Both the position numbers and the translations under genes were made by a program. The notes beneath the pieces were generated by a model. That model was not told the DNA's origin. It searched no databases and saw only the letters and a program-made list of their open reading frames with translations. A DNA stretch of 20,850 bases from RGDT01 sp964630925 (lineage in GTDB: Bacteria > Planctomycetota > Planctomycetia > Gemmatales > Gemmataceae), in the NCBI GenBank assembly GCA_964630925.1, contig CAZVZK010000167.1:1-20850 (forward strand). The letters are read 5' to 3'. Below, one piece after another: positions 7,503 through 14,764 of the stretch (positions are counted from its first letter, which is position 1; each line of letters opens with the position of its first letter).

Positions 7503-7667
7503 ATGAGCATCGTTCGCATCGGCCTGGCGGAGACCGACGGCTTCTCCGACGGCTACGACCGCATCTTCGGCAAGAAGAAGGACGAGGACGCCGGGAAGGA
7601 CAAGAAGTCGGACGACAAGAAGGACGACACGCAAGCCCAGGCGGAGACGAAGCAGCCCGCCAAGTGA
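7503..7667 (+). CDS. Small lysine-rich conserved-type protein, 54 residues
   Basis: The N-terminal half is ordered in appearance (MSIVRIGLAETDGFSDGYDR, then IFGKKK). The C-terminal half is a charged, low-complexity tail of Lys, Asp, Gln and Ala, ending in TKQPAK. There is no signal peptide. I believe short proteins beginning MSxVRxGLAE and containing IFGKKK recur in planctomycetes, but I recall no assigned function. The tail is reminiscent of nucleic-acid- or ribosome-binding extensions, which is inference only. The ATG at 7503 follows GAGGCGA at a good distance; an in-frame upstream ATG at 7431 would sit inside the promoter and is rejected. It is a single-gene transcription unit ending just before the 7673 inverted repeat. 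Confidence 0.8.
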   Translation: MSIVRIGLAETDGFSDGYDRIFGKKKDEDAGKDKKSDDKKDDTQAQAETKQPAK

Positions 7668-7672
7668 CGGGC

Positions 7673-7868
7673 GACTACCCCACCCCCTAACCCCCTCCCC
7701 GATGCGGAGAGGGGGAGCCAAGCATCGCCTGCGCGGCGGGGGCGGTGCGCGCGTCTCTTGAATCGCTTCGTCCAACAGGGGAGGCGACTACATCCCCTCC
7801 GCTGAAGGCGATGCTCTTGCGATCCCCCCTCTCCGCTTCGGGGAGGGGGTTTAGGGGGTGGGGTAGTT
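7673..7868. repeat. Inverted repeat with about 66-base arms between convergent genes
   Basis: The left arm (7673-7738) holds CTACCCCACCCCCTAACC, CCCTCCCCG, GCGGAGAGGGGG and AAGCATCGCCT. The right arm (about 7800-7868) is its near-complement: AAGGCGATGCTCTT, CCCCCTCTCCGC, CGGGGAGGGGG and TTTAGGGGGTGGGGTAG. Each arm is also a small hairpin by itself (CCCCCTCCCCG against CGGAGAGGGGG, one mismatch). The middle (about 7739-7799) is unpaired. It lies 6 bases after the stop of the 7503 gene and touches the stop codon of the 7868 gene, so it may serve as a bidirectional terminator. The CCCCACCCCCTAACCCCCTC word is of a type widely dispersed in GC-rich bacterial genomes. Confidence 0.85.
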
Positions 7869-10324
7869 CACTCCACGCCCGTCAGGTCCGCCGTCATCAG
7901 CGCCGTGCGCGTCAGGACGTACAGCGTCCGCCCGACGGCGCAGCAGGCCACGGGCGCGTCCGGCAGACGCGCCCGCGCCACGCGATGGCCGGCCTTGCCG
8001 TACACGTCCGCCATCCGCGTCGCGCCCTCCAGCACGCACACCAGCCCGCCGCACACCGCCACGTCCGCCGCCGCGTCCAGCTTCGCCAGCCGCCGCCCGT
8101 TCGCCACCAGCCCCGGCGCCTCCAGGTCGTACGCCCACAGCTCCCCCGGCCCCACGACGTACAGCGTCTTCCCGTCCGCCGCCACGCCGCGCGGCCTCGT
8201 GACGCCCACCTTGAGCTGCGCCACCACGCCCAGCGCCGAGACGTGGTACACCGCCCCCGCCGCGTCGCCGCCGTCGCACACGTACGCCCCGCCCTGCCCG
8301 TCCGCCGCCGTCTTCCGCGGCGACGCGAAACGCTCGCGCCCGGGCCCCGTGGCGATCACCTTCTCCGTCTTCGCCGCGGGATCGAGACGTGACAGGTGCC
8401 GCCCCTTGCCGCACGCCGCCAGCAGCCCGCCCTTGCCGTCATCCGCCAGGCCGGCCACGCCGCCCTCGTCGCGGTGCCACGCCACCGGCCGCGCGTCGCC
8501 CTCCTTGCGCAGGATGACGCCCGAGTCGGCCACGTGCGCCTTGCCGTCCACCACGGCCACGGCCCGCGCCGCCTTGAAGCCGACGTGCCACGTCTTCACC
8601 TCCAGGTCGCGCCCGAAGAACAGCTTCGCCCACTCCGCCGGGTCCGCCCCCGCGTCCTTGCCCGTCAGCTCCTTCAGCGCGAACATCAGCGCCCTCTGCC
8701 GCTCCGTCGGCCCCGGCGCGCGGATCGAGTCGGCGGCGTTCGCCGGACGCTCGCGGACGAGGAAGTCGAACGCCTGCATCTCGGGCCACAGCCCCGGCCT
8801 CTCCACGCGCAGCGACGCGGCGAACTCCTGACGCAGATACGCCACGTCGGCGCGCACGAACACGCCCTCGCCCTTGTCCGGTGCCGCGAACGGGTCGAGC
8901 GGCCGGTCCGTCGTCGGGCAGGCGGCCCGCACCTTGTCCGCCGTGGAGATCGACTGCGGGTGGCACAGCAGGCAGTTGCGGTGCCGGTTGACGCGCACCA
9001 TCTCGCGGACGTGCAGCCCCTTGCCCGGCTTGACGAACGGCACGCCCGGATCGGGCTTCTGCAGCGCCGACTGCAACGCCGGGATCGCCTCCTTCACGTC
9101 CAGCGACGCCAGCGCCTCCGCCGCGTGCCGCACCGCCGGCGGCCACGGGTGATCCAGCCCCGCCAGCAGCGTCGGCAGGTAATCGGCGGCCGCCAGACCG
9201 TCGAGCGCCTTGAGGGCCGCCTCGCGGACGCGCGGCGCCGGGTCGAACAGCGCCCGCGAGGCCAGCGCCGCCACCACGCGCGGGCCGCGCACCGTCGCCA
9301 GCAGGCGCGCCAGGATCAGCCGCGTCGGCTCGTCCTCGCCCATCATCAGTTGCACCATCACCGAATGCGTCTCGGGCCTCATCCACGGGCCGGGCCGCTT
9401 GGCGTCGAGGAGGTTCCTGCCGAGGCTCTCGGCGTCGGGCTTGCCGCCGCCGACAGGGGTCGCGATGCGGAGGACGGCGCGCAGCCCGGTGGATGCGGCG
9501 GCCAGACGCGAGGCGTCGGCGTCGGCGATCTGCACGCCCGCGCCGGAGCGGAACGGCAGCCCGGCGAATTCGGGCCGCTTGAGGCGGGCGGGCAGCTCGG
9601 CAGGCGCCGGCCACTTGCCGGCCTTCTGCAACTTGGCCGCCGTCGCGAGGACGAGGCGGGCCTCCTCGCGCGGGAAGATCTTGTACAGGGCCAGCTCCGG
9701 CACCGCCTCCAGGCCACGCCGCAGCTCGTCCTCGCTGGTGTCGCTCATGCGGCGATGGGCGTAGCCCCGGCGGGGCGGCGGGGGGTCGGGCGGCGGCGGC
9801 GTGTGGATCGTCACGGAGGGCGGGGGCAGGCCGTCGAGCAGGCCGGGCGTGATGTCCCACGGCACGGGGAGGCGCGCCAGCAGCGGCTCGCCCGTGGGCC
9901 AGACGGCGGGCGTGTCATCGGGCGGCTTGACGGGCGGAGGCGGATCGACGGGGGGCGGATCGACGGGCGGCGGCGTCCCCTTCGGCAGCGCCAGCGCGGC
10001 GACGACCAGGGCGATGCCGACGAGGGCGGCGATGCCCAGACCGAGGAACAGCGGCGGGATGGCGCGCGGCTTCTCCGGCTCCGGCGGATCAGGCGAGCGG
10101 GCCGCATCGAGCTGGGGGCCAGACGCCTCCAGACCCCGAGCGGGCGCGTCATGCACGCGGGCCAGGATCTCCGGCGCCCGCGTCGGCACCTCGGGCGCGC
10201 GGGCCGGCGTCACCGGGGCCGGTGGCGGCGGGGGCGGCGGCTTGGCCGGGGCGGCCCACCACGGGGGGGGGTCGCCCGGCGGGGGAGCCGGCTGCTCCCA
10301 CCACTCCCGGTTGGAGTCACTCAC
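7868..10324 (-). CDS. Membrane-anchored HEAT-repeat / CXXCH / beta-propeller protein
   Basis: The protein has 818 residues. It begins with a Pro-rich, tryptophan-containing cytoplasmic segment (1-90), then one membrane helix (PLFLGLGIAALVGIALVV, about 91-108, extending to 113) and another Pro-rich linker. Residues of about 330-422 are HEAT-like helical repeats (VVAALASRALFDPAPRVREA; YLPTLLAGLDHPWPPAVRHA). A single c-type heme-like motif CLLCH lies at 451-455 in the setting HRNCLLCHPQS. The last 240 residues look like an NHL/PQQ-style propeller (repeated VAVVDGKAHVADSG, GGAYVCDGGDAAG, RGVAADGKTLYVVG). HEAT repeats with a CXXCH are typical of planctomycete envelope proteins; heme attachment here is inferred. 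The start follows the upstream gene's stop by 15 bases, so the two form an operon. The large C-terminal part should lie outside the cytoplasmic membrane. Confidence 0.82.
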   Translation of the reverse strand: MSDSNREWWEQPAPPPGDPPPWWAAPAKPPPPPPPAPVTPARAPEVPTRAPEILARVHDAPARGLEASGPQLDAARSPDPPEPEKPRAIPPLFLGLGIAALVGIALVVAALALPKGTPPPVDPPPVDPPPPVKPPDDTPAVWPTGEPLLARLPVPWDITPGLLDGLPPPSVTIHTPPPPDPPPPRRGYAHRRMSDTSEDELRRGLEAVPELALYKIFPREEARLVLATAAKLQKAGKWPAPAELPARLKRPEFAGLPFRSGAGVQIADADASRLAAASTGLRAVLRIATPVGGGKPDAESLGRNLLDAKRPGPWMRPETHSVMVQLMMGEDEPTRLILARLLATVRGPRVVAALASRALFDPAPRVREAALKALDGLAAADYLPTLLAGLDHPWPPAVRHAAEALASLDVKEAIPALQSALQKPDPGVPFVKPGKGLHVREMVRVNRHRNCLLCHPQSISTADKVRAACPTTDRPLDPFAAPDKGEGVFVRADVAYLRQEFAASLRVERPGLWPEMQAFDFLVRERPANAADSIRAPGPTERQRALMFALKELTGKDAGADPAEWAKLFFGRDLEVKTWHVGFKAARAVAVVDGKAHVADSGVILRKEGDARPVAWHRDEGGVAGLADDGKGGLLAACGKGRHLSRLDPAAKTEKVIATGPGRERFASPRKTAADGQGGAYVCDGGDAAGAVYHVSALGVVAQLKVGVTRPRGVAADGKTLYVVGPGELWAYDLEAPGLVANGRRLAKLDAAADVAVCGGLVCVLEGATRMADVYGKAGHRVARARLPDAPVACCAVGRTLYVLTRTALMTADLTGVE

Positions 10325-10339
10325 GTCGGCCTCGGCGGC

Positions 10340-11701
10340 TCAGTTGTTGGCCGGCGGCGGCAGCGGCGGCAGCGTGGGCGCCTTCGCCACCACGTCCACC
10401 TGAGCCGGCCCCGCCTCACCCAGCTCGCTGTCGTAACCCGGATCGCCCGCCCGACGCGGCAGCAGCCCGAAGCTGTTCGTCGCCAGCGGCGCCACCTCGG
10501 GGGCCGACGCCAGACGCGACGGCAACAGCGGCGTCGCCGTCACCACCTCGCGGGCCTGCTCGGGCGCCTCGCGCGTCAGCGCCTTCAGCACCCCCGTCTC
10601 CAGCGGCTGCACCGGCGGCGGCGTGCGGTCCACCAGCCCAGGCATCGGCGGCTCCGCCGTGGAAGACGTCGGCCTGCGCTCCGGGCGCCGATCACCGATC
10701 GACGTGATCGGATCCAGCTTCTTCTTCGGCGGCTCGGCGCGGACGATGAGGCGCTCCATCGGCGGCAGCGCCGGCAGCACGGGCTTCCCGCCGCCGACGA
10801 GGCGCGGCAGCGGCGGCACGGCGGGCGGGATCACGCGCGGACGCTCGACGACACGCGGCGGCGGGCCCACGCGGACGATCCCGGGCACGCGCGGCGGTGG
10901 CTGGCGGACGATGCCGGGGTCGAGCGGCGGCTGGCGCACGATGCCGGGCTGACGGGGCGGCGGCAGGCGGACGATCCCCGGCTGCCGGGGCGGCGGCAGC
11001 TTCGCCAGGCCGGGCCGGTTCGCCGGGCAGTTGTGGCACGAGGTGCACTGGCCACGCATCCGCACCTGGAGCTGGAGCTTGGCGGAGTGCTCCACCTCGG
11101 TCTTGCGGCGGGCGGTGACCTTGTCCTGCGCCACCTTGTTCATGTCGGTCTTGCGCTGGGCCACCATCTCGCGGCGGGCCGGCGTCACCGGGCGGTGCGT
11201 GACCGTCGTCGTCCGCTTCACCTGCGTGATCTTCGTGACGTAGGTCGTCGTGGTGCGCTTCGCCTGGGTCATCGAGCGGAGCTGCGTGATCCGCTGCACC
11301 TGCGTCTGCGGGATCGGCCGGCAGATGTTCGGCCCGCGCGTCGAGACCATCGGGGCGCGGCGCACCGCCACCACGCGCGTCTGCGTCATCGCCTGCACGC
11401 GTCGCACCGGCGTGATCGCCGTCCGCGTCGAGACGACCCGGCGCACGTTCTGGCTCACCATCGTGTTGACCCGCGGCGGCGGCCTATGCGCCGGCGTCGC
11501 CACCATCTGGCGCTGGGCCTGCTGGCGCTGGGCCTGCATCTGCATCTGCCGCTGCATCTGCTGCTGCTGCGCCTGACGCTGCTGCATCTGCATCTGCACG
11601 TTGAACTGCGCCGTCATTTGGAACGGGCAGCGCCGCTGCGCCCATGCGGGCGTGGCCAGCAACAGGAACGCGGAGAACGCGACGGCGGACGTGCGGGTCA
11701 T
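10340..11701 (-). CDS. Secreted Gln/Thr/Pro-rich low-complexity protein with a CTSCH motif
   Basis: The protein has 453 residues. A clear signal peptide ends near AWA-Q (residue 21). Then come a Gln/Met-rich stretch (about 29-66), a basic Thr/Val/Arg-rich region with recurring TQxxR and KRTTT words (about 80-170), and a Cys cluster CTSCHNC (219-225) that contains a CXXCH. This is followed by four copies of PGIVR within Pro/Arg-rich 10-11-residue units (about 235-280) and a Pro-rich tail. I recognise no enzyme domain. It is the first gene of an operon with the HEAT/CXXCH protein. One Cys cluster in a disordered exported chain suggests heme or metal binding, or a disulfide-linked matrix protein; none is proven. 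GGAGGG precedes the ATG at 11701. Confidence 0.78.
   Translation of the reverse strand: MTRTSAVAFSAFLLLATPAWAQRRCPFQMTAQFNVQMQMQQRQAQQQQMQRQMQMQAQRQQAQRQMVATPAHRPPPRVNTMVSQNVRRVVSTRTAITPVRRVQAMTQTRVVAVRRAPMVSTRGPNICRPIPQTQVQRITQLRSMTQAKRTTTTYVTKITQVKRTTTVTHRPVTPARREMVAQRKTDMNKVAQDKVTARRKTEVEHSAKLQLQVRMRGQCTSCHNCPANRPGLAKLPPPRQPGIVRLPPPRQPGIVRQPPLDPGIVRQPPPRVPGIVRVGPPPRVVERPRVIPPAVPPLPRLVGGGKPVLPALPPMERLIVRAEPPKKKLDPITSIGDRRPERRPTSSTAEPPMPGLVDRTPPPVQPLETGVLKALTREAPEQAREVVTATPLLPSRLASAPEVAPLATNSFGLLPRRAGDPGYDSELGEAGPAQVDVVAKAPTLPPLPPPANN
10862..10999 (-). repeat. In-gene tandem repeat encoding PGIVR units
   Basis: Within the low-complexity gene, residues of about 235-280 repeat the pattern LPPPRQPGIVR, QPPLDPGIVR, QPPPRVPGIVR with unit lengths of 10-11 residues (30-33 bases). 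The DNA shows matching recurrences of ACGATCCCCGG / ACGATGCCGGG separated by C/G-rich spacers. Copy number is likely to vary between strains by slippage. Confidence 0.75.
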
Positions 11702-11736
11702 GGCGGCCCTCCGGCCAGGATGTGCTTCCCAATTTC

Positions 11737-11765
11737 AGACTATCCGTCCGCCGCGCCGGACGCAA
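11737..11765 (-). promoter_or_regulatory. Candidate promoter for the CXXCH operon
   Basis: On the minus strand TTGCGT (11760-11765) and TAGTCT (11737-11742) are separated by exactly 17 bases, 35 bases ahead of the ATG at 11701. It lies in the 171-base region shared with the divergent transporter operon. Confidence 0.5.
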
Positions 11766-11798
11766 CGATAATTCCGCCGACATCCTCCTCCGCCCCTC

Positions 11799-11827
11799 TT
11801 GCCTTCGCCCCGGCTCACCTCTATCCT
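11799..11827 (+). promoter_or_regulatory. Candidate promoter for the metal ABC transporter genes
   Basis: TTGCCT (11799-11804) and TATCCT (11822-11827) are spaced by 17 bases, 45 bases before the ATG at 11873. I looked for a Zur- or Mur-type palindrome around it and found none that I could support. Confidence 0.4.
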
Positions 11828-11872
11828 GGGATGAGGTGATACGTTGTTGTACTTTCTCCCGCGAGGTGGCGG

Positions 11873-12913
11873 ATGAGCCGCATTCTGGCCGGGGTGGTGG
11901 CGGTGGCGGCGCTGGGCGTCTCGGGGTGCGGTCTCATGGGCGACCCGTGGTCGGGCGAGACGGCCCAGACCCGGGTGATCGTGACGATCCCGGCGCTGGA
12001 GAGCTTCGTCCGCGCCGTGGGCAAGGACAAGGTGGCCGTGCGCTGCCTTTGCACGAAGACCGGGCCGCACGACTACAACGCCGACATGGCCGACCTCGGC
12101 GCGTTCGCGCGGGCCCACCTGTTCCTCGCGGTGGGGCTGTCACTCGACGACAAGTTCGCCACGGACCTGTTCGTCAAGTCGCGGCGTAAGAAGGAGGCCC
12201 TGAAGTTCGTCAAGGTCGGCCATCTCCTGCCTCCGTCGCGCATCCGCGAGCTGGAGGACGAGCACGGCCACGGCCACGACCACAAGGGCCACGAGGGGCA
12301 CGGGCACGACCACGGCAAGCACGACCCGCACGTCTGGCTCGGCCTGCCCGAGGCGGTCATCCTGGTGGACAAGATCCGCGAGCTGCTGGGCGAGGTCGAT
12401 CCGGACAACGCCGAGGCCTACGACAAGAACGCCAAGGCGTACACCGAGGAGCTGCGGAAGGTGGAGGCCGAGGCCAAGAAGGAGTTCAACGGGAAGAAGG
12501 GCAGCCTGATCACGTTCCACGACAGCTTCGGCTACTTCGCGCGGGCCTTCGAGGACAACCTGCAGATCGCCGCCGTCATGGAGCCGACGCCCGGCGACAG
12601 CCCCGACCCGGCCTTCCTGGCCAAGATCGTCAAGGTAGTCCAGGCCTACGACAAGCCCGACAAGAAGGACAAGACCTACGACAAGGCCATCAAGTACGGC
12701 CCGGTGCGTGCGATCACGGCCGAGCCCCAGTACGCCGAGGGGTCGGTCAAGAAGGTGGTGGAGGAGCTGAAGGCGAAGAAGCTCGAAGTGAAGATCGTGA
12801 AGGTCGATCCGCTCGAGACGGGCGAGCCGGAGGCCCTGAAGAAGGACGGCGGCAAGTGGTACCTCGACCGCATGCGCAAGAACATCAAGGCCATCGCGGA
12901 TGCCCTGAAGTGA
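11873..12913 (+). CDS. znuA: Metal (Zn/Mn) ABC transporter substrate-binding lipoprotein, ZnuA-like
   Basis: The protein has 346 residues and belongs to the cluster A-1 metal-binding family (ZnuA/TroA). The leader ends in a lipobox, GVSGC, with Cys19 as the lipid anchor. The family's metal ligands are visible: His66 in GPHDYN, His153 in DPHVWL, His216 in TFHDSFGYF, and Asp312 in VDPLETG. Between the first and second lies a His-rich loop (about 131-153, HGHGHDHKGH and similar), typical of zinc-binding members and thought to sense or pre-load zinc. A Lys/Asp-rich insertion (about 259-276, YDKPDKKDKTYDKAIKYG) is less usual. A GAGGTGG ribosome site precedes the ATG. The ATPase gene follows with a GTGA overlap. 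The His loop favours zinc over manganese, but the metal is an inference. Confidence 0.9.
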   Translation: MSRILAGVVAVAALGVSGCGLMGDPWSGETAQTRVIVTIPALESFVRAVGKDKVAVRCLCTKTGPHDYNADMADLGAFARAHLFLAVGLSLDDKFATDLFVKSRRKKEALKFVKVGHLLPPSRIRELEDEHGHGHDHKGHEGHGHDHGKHDPHVWLGLPEAVILVDKIRELLGEVDPDNAEAYDKNAKAYTEELRKVEAEAKKEFNGKKGSLITFHDSFGYFARAFEDNLQIAAVMEPTPGDSPDPAFLAKIVKVVQAYDKPDKKDKTYDKAIKYGPVRAITAEPQYAEGSVKKVVEELKAKKLEVKIVKVDPLETGEPEALKKDGGKWYLDRMRKNIKAIADALK

Positions 12914-13650
12914 GCGAGCCGATGGCCCGCATCCGCGGCCTGCGCGTCAACCTCGGCGGGCAGAACGACGTCCTCAAGGGCGTCGACTGCGACCTGAGGC
13001 GTGGCGAGATCACCGCGCTGATCGGGCTGAACGGCGCCGGCAAGACGACGCTGCTGCGGGCCCTCCTGGGCGAGGTGTCGTTCACCGGCGAGGTGCGCTT
13101 CGCCTGCCGGCACTCGGCCCAGATGCCCGGCCACATCGGCTACGTCCCGCAGCGTCTGCGCATCGAGGGCAACCTCCCCTTGTCGGTCCTGGACCTCTTC
13201 GGCGTCTCGCTGTCGGCGTGGCCGTGGTTCCTGTCGTCCGGCAGGCCGATGCGGGCGCGGGCCGAGAGGTGCCTGGCGGAGGTCGGCATGCCGCACCTGA
13301 TCGACAGCCAGGTGTCCGAGATCTCCGGGGGCGAATTACAGCGTGTGCTGCTGGCGCTGGCGCTCCAGCCGACGCCGGAGATGCTGTTCCTGGACGAGCC
13401 CGCCGCCGGGATCGACTTCCACACGCAGGAGGAGTTCTACGCGCTCATCGGCAGGCTGAACCGTGAGCTGGGCGTGACGGTGCTGCTGGTGTCGCACGAC
13501 CTGAGCATGGTAGGGCGGGTGGCGGGTCACGTCCTGTGCATGGTGGACGGGCGCATCCAGTGCGAGGGGACGCCGACGGCGGTCATCGAGGGCGGCTCGC
13601 TGGAGCGCACGTTCGGCAAGCACCACGGGCTGTTCACGCACAAGCATTGA
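12910..13650 (+). CDS. znuC: Metal ABC transporter ATP-binding protein, ZnuC-like
   Basis: With the start placed at GTG 12910, the protein has 246 residues. That start overlaps the previous gene's stop as GTGA, which indicates translational coupling. An in-frame ATG at 12922 is the alternative. All ABC ATPase motifs are present: Walker A GLNGAGKTT (39-47), Q-loop near VPQ (79-81), signature ISGGELQR (138-145), Walker B MLFLDEP (158-164), and the H-loop VSHD (His196). It supplies energy to an importer together with the binding lipoprotein upstream. The C-terminus is His-rich (FGKHHGLFTHKH), which recalls ZnuC proteins. No permease gene follows: the next gene encodes a phosphatase. Assignment to the zinc/manganese group rests on the partner gene. 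Confidence 0.88.
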   Translation: MSEPMARIRGLRVNLGGQNDVLKGVDCDLRRGEITALIGLNGAGKTTLLRALLGEVSFTGEVRFACRHSAQMPGHIGYVPQRLRIEGNLPLSVLDLFGVSLSAWPWFLSSGRPMRARAERCLAEVGMPHLIDSQVSEISGGELQRVLLALALQPTPEMLFLDEPAAGIDFHTQEEFYALIGRLNRELGVTVLLVSHDLSMVGRVAGHVLCMVDGRIQCEGTPTAVIEGGSLERTFGKHHGLFTHKH

Positions 13651-13766
13651 GCCGACCCGGACAACGCCCCACATCGCAATCGCCGGCCTGCCGGCCGCAG
13701 GGGCCGGTTCGGCGGCCGAGGCTCAAGCCCATCGCGACTCTCTGGGAGTTACGGCCCTCCATCTGG

Positions 13767-13772
13767 TATACT
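13767..13772 (+). promoter_or_regulatory. Likely -10 box (TATACT) for the phosphatase-kinase operon
   Basis: TATACT matches the consensus at 5 of 6 positions and lies 32 bases before the GTG start at 13804. The -35 position has only a weak match (around GGGAGT). It separates this operon from the transporter genes, which end at 13650. Confidence 0.45.
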
Positions 13773-13803
13773 CTCCCTGGAACCGGCGAAGAGGGCCTCA
13801 TCC

Positions 13804-14745
13804 GTGCGCGTCCGCATCGTCTGTCCGCGCTGCCAGGGCGATTCGATGGCCGACCGCGCCCACGTCGGCCTCACCGTCGCCTGCCCGCGCTGCGGCCACG
13901 CCTTCCCCGCCAGGGCCGCACCGTCACCTCCACCCGCCGCCGTCCCCGTCCGCAAGCCCGGCCCCGTCACGCTCCAGATCGGCACGAGCATCGGCAAGGG
14001 GCGACGCGAACGCAACGAGGACTCCGTCCTCGTCCACCACCTCTCCTGGGGCTTCAAGGAGGAGAAGCACGAGCTGGCCATCCTCGTCGTCGCCGACGGC
14101 CTCGGCGGCCACGCCGCCGGCGACCGCGCCAGCACCATCGTCGTCCGCACCATCGGCCAGGCCCTCGCCCCCCTCATGGCCAGCTTCGTCGGCGGGCAGT
14201 TCGCCCAGGCCGGCCCCGCCATGATGCTCGAATCCCTCGACTACGCCCTCCAGGAGGCCAACCGCGTCGTCTACCGCAAGGGCAAGGGCGACCCCGCCTC
14301 CGCCGGCATGGCCGCCACGGCCGCGGCCCTGTTGATCTGGAACGGGCAGGTCGCCATCGCCCACGTCGGCGACTGCCGCGTCTACCTGCACCGCGGCGGC
14401 CGCCTCCAGCAGATCACGAAGGACCAGACCCTCGTCGGCCGCATGGTCGAATTGGGCCAGCTCACCGCCAGGGAGGCCGCCGAACACCCCGACCGCCATC
14501 AGGTGTTGACCGCCATCGGCCAGCACTTCGAGGTCCGCCCCGCCCGCCACCAGCTCAAACTCGAGCCCGGCGACTGCCTGCTGGCTGCGTCGGACGGCCT
14601 GACGGCGGACATGGACGAGGCCGCCGTCGCCGCCCGCCTCCGCTCACCGGCCCCGCCGGGCGTGATGGCGCGTCTCCTGGTGGACGCCGCCGAGAGGGCC
14701 GGCGGCAGCGATAATTGCACCGTCATCGTCGTGCAGGCCGTGTGA
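13804..14745 (+). CDS. PP2C-family Ser/Thr protein phosphatase with an N-terminal zinc ribbon
   Basis: The protein has 313 residues. Residues 7-30 hold two CPRC knuckles (Cys7, Cys10, Cys27, Cys30), a zinc-ribbon-like module. A Pro-rich linker (about 37-55) leads to a PP2C phosphatase domain with its metal-binding acids in place: RNEDS (70-74), VADGLGGH (96-103), HVGDCRVYL (188-196), ASDGLT (262-267) and GSDNCTVIV (301-309). It should remove phosphate from Ser/Thr residues, using two Mn or Mg ions, in the cytoplasm. The kinase gene begins 19 bases downstream, so they form a likely antagonistic pair. The start is a GTG following AGAGGG. The zinc ribbon is a common planctomycete add-on and may recruit substrate; that role is inferred. 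Confidence 0.9.
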   Translation: MRVRIVCPRCQGDSMADRAHVGLTVACPRCGHAFPARAAPSPPPAAVPVRKPGPVTLQIGTSIGKGRRERNEDSVLVHHLSWGFKEEKHELAILVVADGLGGHAAGDRASTIVVRTIGQALAPLMASFVGGQFAQAGPAMMLESLDYALQEANRVVYRKGKGDPASAGMAATAAALLIWNGQVAIAHVGDCRVYLHRGGRLQQITKDQTLVGRMVELGQLTAREAAEHPDRHQVLTAIGQHFEVRPARHQLKLEPGDCLLAASDGLTADMDEAAVAARLRSPAPPGVMARLLVDAAERAGGSDNCTVIVVQAV

Positions 14746-14764
14746 TCCCAGCCGCGAGCCCCAC

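Noticed and set aside
4967..7690. A 907-codon open frame on the plus strand
   Set aside because: It lies opposite the BNR/PDZ gene and overlaps the 7503 gene. Composition is biased (Val, His, Arg, Pro) and no family is visible.
8396..11839. An 1147-codon open frame on the plus strand
   Set aside because: It is antisense to both CXXCH-operon genes, which have a signal peptide, a membrane helix and recognisable repeats. The antisense product is Arg/His/Leu-rich noise.
11822..11872. A Zur- or Mur-type operator before the metal transporter genes
   Set aside because: The only symmetry seen (TACGTTGTTGTA) is too weak to be a palindromic operator.
13651..13766. Terminator hairpin after the transporter ATPase gene
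   Set aside because: GCCGGCC words recur here, but they do not form one clear stem and no T-tract follows.
13536..14714. A 392-codon open frame on the plus strand overlapping the phosphatase gene
   Set aside because: It is in another frame of the phosphatase, which shows all PP2C motifs; the alternative is Arg/Pro-rich without motifs.
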